This document shows, piece by piece, positions 1 to 5,561 of a stretch of DNA of 7,460 nt; within the stretch, counting starts at the first letter, position 1; the number at the start of each line of letters is the position of its first letter. A program made the translations under genes and the position numbers. The notes below the pieces were generated by a model, which worked only from the letters and a program-made list of their open reading frames with translations, was not told the origin of the DNA and made no database searches. This stretch comes from Actinomycetota bacterium (GTDB lineage Bacteria; Actinomycetota; CADDZG01; WHSQ01), in assembly GCA_013695055.1 (NCBI GenBank), contig JACDBF010000217.1:1-7460 (forward strand), in the 5' to 3' direction.

Positions 1-52
1 CCCGACCCTCGGATTAGAAGTCCGATGCTCTATCCATCTGAGCTACGGGCGC
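1..52 (-). tRNA. tRNA-Arg(UCU), 3' part outside the window
   Basis: Read on the minus strand, the sequence starts with the acceptor strand GCGCCCG, then TA, then a D-arm closed by GCTC/GAGC. It continues with an anticodon arm whose 5-bp stem TCGGA/TCCGA encloses the loop CTTCTAA. The central triplet TCT reads AGA, so this is an arginine tRNA. The variable loop begins at GGGTCGGG; the T-arm and acceptor 3' strand lie beyond base 1. A TATACT box about 26 bases upstream fits a promoter for it. The identity rests on the visible anticodon and canonical stems. Confidence 0.93.
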
Positions 53-77
53 GAGTGGATGGCGACGGTCAGGATTG

Positions 78-83
78 AGTATA
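78..83 (-). promoter_or_regulatory. Putative -10 box of the tRNA-Arg gene
   Basis: On the minus strand the hexamer TATACT matches the sigma-70 type -10 consensus at five of six positions. It would start transcription near base 71, about 19 bases before the mature tRNA 5' end, a normal leader length. No convincing -35 box is seen 16-19 bases upstream (the region reads CCAGCC), so only the -10 element is supported. Confidence 0.4.
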
Positions 84-169
84 GGAGGGGCGACCTGGCC
101 GGCTGGTAATGGTTCTGATGGCGTCACAGGTAGGCGGAGGTTGACCTATCGACGCCGCCGGGAATGCCG

Positions 170-184
170 CCTCGGTCTCCGAGG
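170..184 (+). other. Perfect 6-bp hairpin in the leader of the reductase gene
   Basis: CCTCGG, a TCT loop and CCGAGG form a perfect GC-rich stem-loop 37 bases before the GTG start at 222. It is not followed by a T run, so it does not look like an intrinsic terminator. The left arm is also complementary to the Shine-Dalgarno region (GCCTC at 169-173 against GAGGC at 214-218) and to ACCGAG at 204-209. Alternative leader folds are therefore possible, but function is unproven. Confidence 0.3.
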
Positions 185-212
185 TTTGCCGCAGCAGGTT
201 GGAACCGAGAAC

Positions 213-217
213 GGAGG
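213..217 (+). promoter_or_regulatory. Shine-Dalgarno site that fixes the GTG start at 222
   Basis: GGAGG lies four bases before the GTG at 222. This, plus the fact that the Rossmann beta-strand begins two residues after that codon, decides the start against the in-frame ATG at 75. The 75 start would add 49 residues rich in Arg and Gly with no domain character. Confidence 0.7.
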
Positions 218-221
218 CCTT

Positions 222-851
222 GTGAAGATTGGCATTGTTGGGGCCGGCAAGATCGGCCACGCTCTTTCCGTGCGGTTTACCGAGGCGGGACATGACGTCT
301 TGCTCAGCAACTCACGGGGGCCCGACACTCTGGAGGGCCTTGTTCAATCCATCGGCGTCCGAGCGCAGGCGGGGACGGCTGAGGACGCGGCCCGGTGGGG
401 CGACGTGGTCGTGATCGCGGTGCCGCTGAGCGCGGCGAGGTCTCTGCCTGCGGAGCAGTTCGCCGGCAAGGTCGTCGTCGATGCCAACAACTACTACCCG
501 GAGCGCGATGGAAATATCAACGAGCTCGATTCGGGAGAGCAGACGTCTTCCGAGCTTGTCGCCGCGCATCTTCCTGGAGCGCGGGTTGTGAAAGCCTTCA
601 ATACCGTTTACTTCGAGCGCTTGCTCAACGAGGCGCATCCCGAGCGTCGGTCCGAAGAGCGACTTGGAATTCCGGTCGCGGGCGATGACGCAAAGGCGAA
701 GGCGATCGCGCTCGACTTGATCGATGAGATCGGCTTCACTGGAGTTGACGCCGGCGATCTGGCAGCGGGTCGCCGGCAGCAACCCGGTACCCCGGTCTAC
801 AACGTTCCCGCATCACCCGACGAGGTGCGCTCTCGATTGGACTCGGAATGA
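222..851 (+). CDS. NADPH-dependent F420 reductase-family oxidoreductase (COG2085-like)
   Basis: A 209-residue protein made almost entirely of an N-terminal NAD(P)-binding Rossmann domain of the F420-dependent NADP reductase family. Residues 3-12 form the glycine-rich dinucleotide loop (GIVGAGKIG). SNSRGP at 29-34, after the second beta strand, has the Ser and Arg expected to grip the 2'-phosphate of NADPH. NNYYPERDG (89-97), KAFNT (124-128), VAGDD (152-156) and RRQQPGTPVY (184-193) are further blocks familiar from short actinobacterial members. Family enzymes (Fno/NpdG) pass hydride between NADPH and coenzyme F420 in the cytosol. Many short members like this one have no demonstrated F420 activity, so the exact reaction is inferred. 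The GTG start has a good GGAGG site. It is followed after 72 bases by the comB-like gene on the same strand, possibly co-transcribed. Confidence 0.85.
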   Translation: MKIGIVGAGKIGHALSVRFTEAGHDVLLSNSRGPDTLEGLVQSIGVRAQAGTAEDAARWGDVVVIAVPLSAARSLPAEQFAGKVVVDANNYYPERDGNINELDSGEQTSSELVAAHLPGARVVKAFNTVYFERLLNEAHPERRSEERLGIPVAGDDAKAKAIALDLIDEIGFTGVDAGDLAAGRRQQPGTPVYNVPASPDEVRSRLDSE

Positions 852-923
852 TTTGGGTCAGCGGCTCGATCCCTTGCCTAGGTTGAAGGCGGGGTCTGCA
901 GGGGACCGGAACAGGGCCAACGA

Positions 924-1672
924 ATGAACATCGAAGAGGATCGTTTGGCTGGGACAGAGAGCTTCGATCAGAGTCCGTTTGCGGTCCGTTTTGGCTGGGG
1001 CCGGGAAGGCGTCGCTTCGCTGGCCCCCGTTTGCGAGCTGGTGGTGATCGTGGACATACTTTCGTTCACCACTGCGGTGGAGGTTGCCGTCGCCCGAGGG
1101 GCGTCCGTCCTCCCCTTTGAATGGCGTGACTCGTCTGCGGCTACCTTCGCCGCAGCGGCTGGGGCGCAGCTTGCGGGGGACCGCTCATCCGGGGGACCGT
1201 CCCTCTCCCCATCCTCCCTGGCAACACTCGCGCCAGGCGATCGCATCGTGCTTCCGTCTCCCAACGGCGCGACGTGTGCGCGCAGGGCCGCGGAATCGAG
1301 CGCAATGGTGGTTGCCGGATGTCTGCGGAACGCCCGGGGGTTGCAGAACTTGCGGCCCGCCACCAGAGCGCCGCCGTGATCGCGGCGGGAGAGAAATGGC
1401 CGAGCGGGGGACTCCGTTTCGCGGTCGAGGATCTGGTGGGGAGCGGGGCGATACTCAGCCACATGGATCAAGCCGCTATGTCCCCCGAGGCGCGCGCTGC
1501 GGTAGAAGCCCTTCAAAAAGTGAGCGAGGATCTGCTCACTTGTCTGCTTGAGTGCGACTCGGGCCGCGAGCTCGTCGGTATGGGTTTCACGGAAGATGTA
1601 TCGATAGCAAGCGAGCACGACGTGAGCGAGATCGTCCCGATTCTCAGGAACGATGCATTCACTAGCTTCTGA
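924..1672 (+). pseudogene. comB: 2-phosphosulfolactate phosphatase (ComB)-like gene split by a -1 frameshift
   Basis: Two overlapping frames together encode one ComB-like protein of about 249 residues, the usual family length. The first frame (924-1379) carries FDQSPFAVRFGWG (14-26), VDILSFTTAV (43-52), PSLSPSSL (92-99) and LPSPNGATCA (110-119), then leaves the family after AGCLRNARG (131-139). The second frame, ending at 1672, resumes with VAELAARHQSAAVIAAGEKW and continues through EDLVGSGAILS, MSPEARAAVEAL, ECDSGREL and the C-terminal DVSEIVPILRND. The switch falls at five G (1336-1340); one more G would restore the whole reading frame. ComB removes phosphate from phosphosulfolactate in coenzyme M synthesis of methanogens; the role of bacterial homologues is unclear. 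Either this is a recent pseudogene or a base was lost in a homopolymer during sequencing; the intact conservation downstream favours error or a very young mutation. The ATG at 924 has only a weak ribosome site. Confidence 0.85.
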
Positions 1673-1731
1673 TTGCGTTCTGCGTCGGCAAGCGTTCGAA
1701 AAATGGAAGCTGACGGCCATGGAACAGATCT

Positions 1732-2403
1732 CTAGTCGGCGAGATCAGACAGTCGTTCCGCCGGCCGCGTCCAATGAAGGTAGTCCGGGACATGTGTGTC
1801 GGTCATCATGAGGTCGTCGGGTACAGGGGGCCGAGCGACCATCTCGAGCGGGAGAACTCCGGCCCATACATCGCGCGCGAGGTCCTGGTCCTCGTCGACT
1901 GGGGGGCCGCTGCGGGTCTTCAACGATGCTTCTTCGAGAGGGAGCGCGACCACGAGCGTCTTCGTGAACTCCTTGAGGTTCGGTCGGCGGGCTTCGTCCC
2001 ACCGCCCGGGGCAGACATGATTGACGATCGCTCGCAGAGCGCACAGCTTTTCTTCAGCATCAGTTACCTCGCGAGCGCGTCCCAGCACCATCACCGACCG
2101 GTAGTTCATCGAATGGTGAAACGCGGAGCGCGCAAGCACTAGACCGTCGAGAAGCGTGACCGTCAAACACACTTCGGCACCGCCGGAACGCCGCAGCGCG
2201 CGGCTGGCGGGGGAGCCGTGGAAGTAGATGGTGTCGCCGAGGCGCGCATGGATCGTGGGAATCACGTACGGAACGGAGTCCTCGGTGAAGCCGAGATGGC
2301 AGATCAAGGCCTCGTCGATCAATGCGTCTATCGACTCGGGATCGTGGGCCCCGCGCCCGGGTACTCGCCGCACGGTGGTCCGCGGGGTGGCCTTTCCTCT
2401 CAT
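1732..2403 (-). CDS. Pyridoxamine 5'-phosphate oxidase-family (NimA-like) flavoprotein
   Basis: A 223-residue protein with the split-barrel FMN-binding fold of the Pyridox_ox_2 / COG3467 group. Visible features are an N-terminal helix DPESIDALIDEALICHLGF (21-39), the core strands YVIPTIHARLGDTIYFHGSP (46-65) that form the flavin site, a second strand pair VCLTVTLLDGLVLARSAFHHSMNYRSVMVLG (78-108), and the W179 to P185 segment usual in the C-terminal third. Such proteins bind FMN, or sometimes haem or F420, and act as small-molecule oxidoreductases; few have known substrates and this is not PdxH itself. The start at 2403 is chosen because GGAGGAA sits seven bases upstream; an in-frame ATG at 2439 lies inside the control region. 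It is divergent from a MocR/PdxR-type regulator, a common arrangement for vitamin B6-linked genes, suggesting the regulator controls it. It converges on the comB-like gene with 59 bases between stops and no evident terminator hairpin. Confidence 0.88.
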   Translation of the reverse strand: MRGKATPRTTVRRVPGRGAHDPESIDALIDEALICHLGFTEDSVPYVIPTIHARLGDTIYFHGSPASRALRRSGGAEVCLTVTLLDGLVLARSAFHHSMNYRSVMVLGRAREVTDAEEKLCALRAIVNHVCPGRWDEARRPNLKEFTKTLVVALPLEEASLKTRSGPPVDEDQDLARDVWAGVLPLEMVARPPVPDDLMMTDTHVPDYLHWTRPAERLSDLAD

Positions 2404-2410
2404 GAGCGCT

Positions 2411-2417
2411 TTCCTCC
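2411..2417 (-). promoter_or_regulatory. Shine-Dalgarno site of the flavoprotein gene
   Basis: On the minus strand GGAGGAA lies seven bases before the ATG at 2403-2401. This near-perfect site and spacing fixes the start 12 codons downstream of the first in-frame ATG. Confidence 0.75.
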
Positions 2418-2427
2418 GGTGGGAATT

Positions 2428-2463
2428 GTTATAGTACAAAAGAATGAACGTACTAGAACTATA
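2428..2463. promoter_or_regulatory. Shared divergent promoter/operator of the flavoprotein and MocR genes
   Basis: The 40 bases between the two starts, and the first codons of the MocR gene, are AT-rich against GC-rich surroundings. TATAGT at 2430-2435 is a good -10 box ending 8 bases before the MocR ATG, so the MocR mRNA is probably leaderless (no Shine-Dalgarno is present). The same bases read on the other strand give TACTAT/TATAAC, a -10 candidate for the flavoprotein gene. TAGTAC (2432-2437) and GTACTA (2450-2455) are perfect inverted arms 12 bases apart, with a second pair TATAGT (2430-2435) and ACTATA (2458-2463). Such repeats over a -10 box fit an operator where the regulator could block or activate both genes. 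No good -35 box was seen for either direction. Confidence 0.45.
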
Positions 2464-3775
2464 CGATGCGGACTCAGACCGAACTTCCGCGGGGATCGCC
2501 TCGGTCCTCGAGTCGGCGGTGCGGGAAGGTCAGATCCCGAGCAACTTCCTTCTGCCGCCTGTTCGGACCCTGGCCGAGGCTGTGGGGGTGAGCCCCGCGA
2601 CCGCGGCCTCGGCCTACCGCAGGCTCAGGCTGCGAGGCGTCGTCGTGACCGGCGGGAGGCGCGGCACGAGGGTCAGCGCCGCTCCCCCGCTTGCCCATAC
2701 CCCGAACGCCCTCCCCGTTCCGGAGGGCACTCGGGATCTCTCCTCGGGGAATCCCGATCCGGCGCTGCTGCCCGATCTGGCCCCCGTTTTGCGTACCGTC
2801 CCCAACGATCCGGTCCTTTATGGACATAACGCGCACGACGAGCGTCTCCTTGAGCTGGGGCGCAAAGGCTTCGAGCACGACGGCGTGGCGAGCGCATCCG
2901 TGACGGTGCTCTCGGGGGCCCTCGACGGCGTGGAACGAGTCCTGCGCGCCCACCTCGCGCCGGGCGATCGGGTGGGCCTCGAGGACCCGGGATGGCGCTC
3001 GCTGTCTCGGTTGGTGGCGTCGCTCAACCTCGTCCCGGTGCCGGTGGCAATTGATGACGCCGGTATTCGGCCTGAGTCGCTCCAAAATGCTCTACGACAG
3101 GGACTGGACGCGTTGATCGTGACGCCGCGCGCGCAGAATCCGTTGGGCGCGGCACTCGAGCCAGACCGTGCGCGTGAGCTCATCTCGGTGGTGGCCGGCC
3201 ACCCAGGGTTGCTGGTGGTGGAGGACGATCATGCCGGTCCGGTGTCCGGCGCCCCCTACGAATCGATCACGGGGAGCAGTGAGAGGTGGGCCGTGGTGCG
3301 TTCCGTTTCGAAGTCCTTCGGTCCGGACCTTCGCGTCGCATTGATGGCGGGAGATCAGACGACGATCGCGCGTGTTCAAAACCGTTTACTCCTGGGGTCA
3401 GGTTGGGTTAGCCACGTGCTTCAGCGCGCGGTCGCGCGCATGTGGAGCGATCCGGCCACGCCGGCGTTGCTCGAGCGCGCGTCCGAGACCTATCGAACCC
3501 GGCGCGAGGGTTTTATCAGCGCTCTGGCGCGGCGATCGATCCCGGCGAGCGGAAAGACGGGACTGAACGTCTGGATTGAAGTTGGTGAGGAGACGGGCGT
3601 AGTAGCAGCACTGTTGGCGCGGAAATGGGCGGTCGCCGCCGGCGAGCAGTTCAGGATGACGACGCCGCCGGCGATTCGGGTGACTATCTCTACGCTCGTC
3701 CCGGACGAGGCTGAAGCCCTCGCCCACGATCTAGCTTCCGCCTTCACTTCGCGAACGCGCACGCCGGCCGCCTGA
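2444..3775 (+). CDS. MocR/PdxR-type transcriptional regulator (GntR winged helix + class I aminotransferase domain)
   Basis: A 443-residue fusion. Residues 10-78 form a GntR winged helix-turn-helix: LPPVRTLAEAVGVSPATAAS (37-56) is the recognition region and VVVTGGRRGTRV (66-77) the wing. From about residue 95 to the end is a fold-type I aminotransferase-like domain. It has SGNPDPALLPDLAPVLR (101-117), the cofactor-approach segment TPRAQNPLG (227-235, with the Asn-Pro motif), the acidic VVEDDH (258-263) that would bind the pyridine nitrogen, and SVSKSFGPDLR (287-297), whose K290 is the predicted Schiff-base lysine. The PLP-binding set therefore looks complete. MocR proteins use this domain to sense PLP or an amino acid adduct rather than to transaminate. 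The ATG has no ribosome site but sits just after a -10 box, consistent with leaderless translation. It is divergent from the FMN-type flavoprotein, its likely target together with its own gene. The exact ligand is not deducible. Confidence 0.93.
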   Translation: MNVLELYDADSDRTSAGIASVLESAVREGQIPSNFLLPPVRTLAEAVGVSPATAASAYRRLRLRGVVVTGGRRGTRVSAAPPLAHTPNALPVPEGTRDLSSGNPDPALLPDLAPVLRTVPNDPVLYGHNAHDERLLELGRKGFEHDGVASASVTVLSGALDGVERVLRAHLAPGDRVGLEDPGWRSLSRLVASLNLVPVPVAIDDAGIRPESLQNALRQGLDALIVTPRAQNPLGAALEPDRARELISVVAGHPGLLVVEDDHAGPVSGAPYESITGSSERWAVVRSVSKSFGPDLRVALMAGDQTTIARVQNRLLLGSGWVSHVLQRAVARMWSDPATPALLERASETYRTRREGFISALARRSIPASGKTGLNVWIEVGEETGVVAALLARKWAVAAGEQFRMTTPPAIRVTISTLVPDEAEALAHDLASAFTSRTRTPAA

Positions 3776-3923
3776 TCAGGTCCTTGGGCCAACATCTGCC
3801 CTTTCGGAATCATGTCGCGGTCGCCATTTGATCGCGGTTGCTATCGGGTACCTTGACAGCCATGGATATCTTCCGGTTGTGGGCCTTTCACCGTGACGAT
3901 TACGGCAGGACCGCGCGCCCGCG

Positions 3924-4484
3924 ATGTTGAATGGCGAACGAGTTCTCCTACGTCCGATCGCGCGGCAAGACCTCCCGGAGATATGGAGGTTGTTGGAGGA
4001 CCTCGAGGTCGCGGTACGATCCGATGCCGGACCAATTCACCCGGTTTCGCTCGCCCGCTACGAAGCGAGATTTGATCGGGAAGCCGCCGATCCGTCTAAG
4101 GACGAGGCCTGGTTCGTCATCGAGGTCGACGGCCGGGCCATCGGCCAGGGCGGTCTTTACCGCATAGACCACTTCAACCGGCGGTGCGAGCTAGGCATTG
4201 CTCTCGGCCGAGTGCATTGGGGAAAAGGTTTCGGACAGGATGCAGTCCGAACGTTGGTCGGCTACGCCTTCGAGTATCTGAGCATGAATCGAGTGTCTCT
4301 TCAGGTGCTGGCGGAGGACCCGCGCGCGGTCGGCGCCTACCGGAAGGCAGGTTTCGTCGAGGAAGGCAGACTGCGGCAGCAGGGGTGGGTACGGGGACGC
4401 TTCCACGACGAGCTGCTCATGTCGATTCTGCGTGACGAATGGGAATCCACCGGCGAAAGCCATCCAGAACCCGCGGGGAACTGA
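3924..4484 (+). CDS. GNAT-family N-acetyltransferase (RimJ/RimL-like)
   Basis: A 186-residue protein covering one complete GNAT domain of the RimJ/RimL type, which moves acetyl from acetyl-CoA to an amino group on a protein N-terminus or small molecule. It opens with the typical first strand and helix, ERVLLRPIARQDLPEIW (5-21). Central strands include AWFVIEVDGRAIGQGGLY (62-79). Motif A, the acetyl-CoA pyrophosphate loop, is HWGKGFGQDAVRTL (98-111). Motif B is SLQVLAEDPRAVGAYRKAGF (125-144), with the Asn usually seen before the proline replaced by Asp, followed by EEGRLRQQGW, a block typical of this subfamily. The substrate cannot be told. The ATG at 3924 is chosen because strand 1 begins almost at once; the only ribosome-site candidate, AGGA at 3907-3910, is 13 bases away, and TTG at 3927 is an alternative. 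It ends 9 bases from the convergent cyclic-nucleotide-binding gene. The 148 bases upstream hold a TTGACA (3853-3858) but no matching -10 box. Confidence 0.88.
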   Translation: MLNGERVLLRPIARQDLPEIWRLLEDLEVAVRSDAGPIHPVSLARYEARFDREAADPSKDEAWFVIEVDGRAIGQGGLYRIDHFNRRCELGIALGRVHWGKGFGQDAVRTLVGYAFEYLSMNRVSLQVLAEDPRAVGAYRKAGFVEEGRLRQQGWVRGRFHDELLMSILRDEWESTGESHPEPAGN

Positions 4485-4493
4485 CCGGTAACG

Positions 4494-5492
4494 CTAGTCG
4501 GTTGCTTCCCGACGATGCGAGCGGCTTATCTCGGCGAGCGCACCGGGATCGATGTCTTCTCCGGATAACCGAGCCACTCGGCACGCCGATACCGCCCGAA
4601 GCGTCGCTGTGCGAGTGCCGCCCTCGAGCAGCGCCCTCTCCCCGAGGATGGCTCCGGGACCTAGCTCGGCGATGGGTTTGCCATCGATCTCCGCTACGAG
4701 TACGCCATCCAACACCAGGAACAAGGAGTCGCCGGGCTCTCCTTGCTCCACGATGGTTTCGCCCGGCGTCACACTGATTCGCCGGGCGGCCGACCGTTTG
4801 CTCATGAACCTCTCGGAGAGCTCTCGCTCCAAAGCAGTTTCCACTTCGGTTACAAGAGCAGGTGAGTCCTCATTCCCCCATGGAGTGTTCTGGTCCAAGA
4901 CCTCTCGATACCAACCGTCGAAGTTGATCAGGCCGACCTTGGCCTTCAATTCCATCGACTGGTCGTAAACCCAGTGTCGCGGGAACGGGCTTGCTCCAAC
5001 TACCTCGAAGCTCGATGACCCGTCCACCTTGATGGTGAGCGCCAGAGTTGTCCACGCCAAGGGTGCTGCAATCTGCACGAACGGTTTCCGACGGACCCTT
5101 CGAGGAGCGGGAAATGCAGTTCTGCCTCCGGCCGTCTGCACGAAACGGACCGAGCCGCCGGCGATCTCGGCGGGCTTCTGGATATCGGGGAGTGGGATGG
5201 CTGCAAAGGCGGTCTCCTTGCGGCCCATTCTGACCTTGGACACGTTGATATGGCCGCTTCCTTCGTAGCCGCAATCCACGATGTGTTCACCCTCGACTTC
5301 GATCCAGGCCCTCAGATCGTTGATGAAGCGGAACCTGTCGGAAGCGAGCAACTCCTGGAGGTCGGCGGGGCTCGCCGGGGGTGGATCGTCGTAGCGGGTG
5401 ATGCCCATTTCGAAAGGCAGCTTGGTCACTCCGCGGATCGCTTCGGAGGGGATCCATGAGACGGAAGTGGCGGATGACTGTATGCGCACCAT
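4494..5492 (-). CDS. Protein with uncharacterised N-terminal domain and C-terminal cyclic-nucleotide-binding domain
   Basis: A 332-residue protein with no signal peptide or membrane segment. Residues 1 to about 228 form a soluble region rich in beta strands that I cannot name. It resembles the N-terminal part of hypothetical actinobacterial CNB proteins, with conspicuous blocks at SVSWIPSEAIRG (10-21), FVQTAGGRTAFPAPRRVRR (117-135), FVQIAAPLAWTTLAL (138-152), ASPFPRHWVYD (167-177) and TPWGNEDSPAL (203-213). Residues 235-310 form a cyclic-nucleotide-binding (CRP/cNMP) beta-roll: ETIVEQGEPGDSLFLVLDG, then the phosphate-binding cassette GERALLEGGTRTATL (284-298). This keeps the Glu (285) and Arg (294) that hold the ribose and cyclic phosphate. 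There is no DNA-binding helix-turn-helix after it, so it is not a CRP-type regulator. The start at 5492 has AAGGAG three bases before ATG; the longer upstream frame is only antisense to the cyclase gene. It is divergent from that cyclase-like gene, suggesting a cyclic-nucleotide effector. Confidence 0.85.
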   Translation of the reverse strand: MVRIQSSATSVSWIPSEAIRGVTKLPFEMGITRYDDPPPASPADLQELLASDRFRFINDLRAWIEVEGEHIVDCGYEGSGHINVSKVRMGRKETAFAAIPLPDIQKPAEIAGGSVRFVQTAGGRTAFPAPRRVRRKPFVQIAAPLAWTTLALTIKVDGSSSFEVVGASPFPRHWVYDQSMELKAKVGLINFDGWYREVLDQNTPWGNEDSPALVTEVETALERELSERFMSKRSAARRISVTPGETIVEQGEPGDSLFLVLDGVLVAEIDGKPIAELGPGAILGERALLEGGTRTATLRAVSACRVARLSGEDIDPGALAEISRSHRREATD

Positions 5493-5495
5493 TGA

Positions 5496-5501
5496 CTCCT
5501 T
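5496..5501 (-). promoter_or_regulatory. Shine-Dalgarno site that fixes the start of the CNB-domain gene
   Basis: AAGGAG on the minus strand lies three bases before the ATG at 5492. The spacing is tight but the match is strong. The conserved family sequence begins within ten residues of this start. Confidence 0.6.
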
Positions 5502-5526
5502 CAAGTGGCCATTTCGCTGCCGACCA

Positions 5527-5555
5527 AGGTTAGCTTTCCAGCTTAGTAGGCTCAA
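5527..5555 (-). promoter_or_regulatory. Putative promoter of the CNB-domain gene
   Basis: On the minus strand TTGAGC (5555-5550) and TAACCT (5532-5527) are separated by 17 bases, the ideal sigma-70 spacing, though each box is an imperfect match. Transcription would start near 5520, giving a leader of about 28 bases that carries the AAGGAG site. The same 69-base gap must also hold the promoter of the cyclase gene, so the two are likely to influence each other. Confidence 0.4.
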
Positions 5556-5561
5556 GCTGTC

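Noticed and set aside
75..221. In-frame 49-residue N-terminal extension of the reductase starting at ATG 75
   Set aside because: It has no domain character or ribosome site supporting it, whereas GTG 222 has a GGAGG site and begins exactly at the Rossmann strand.
1..221. tRNA-Arg as an integration site for a mobile island
   Set aside because: tRNA genes are frequent attachment sites, but no integrase, direct repeat of the tRNA end or phage gene is visible here, and the tRNA 3' end lies outside the window.
312..782. 156-codon minus-strand frame opposite the reductase gene
   Set aside because: It is an antisense shadow in GC-rich coding sequence with no recognisable domain.
968..1720. 250-codon open frame on the minus strand
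   Set aside because: It is a shadow of the comB-like gene, with Arg/Ala/Ser-rich, low-information protein; the plus-strand frames carry the recognisable ComB motifs.
2474..3085. 203-codon minus-strand frame within the MocR gene
   Set aside because: It is antisense to a strongly supported MocR coding region, and the translation is repetitive and Arg-rich.
3785..3800. GGGC/GCCC stem after the MocR gene as a terminator
   Set aside because: The stem is only four pairs with an eight-base loop and lacks a proper T run, so it is too weak to call.
3853..3858. TTGACA as a -35 box for the GNAT gene
   Set aside because: No acceptable -10 box lies 15-19 bases downstream, so a promoter is not supported from this hexamer alone.
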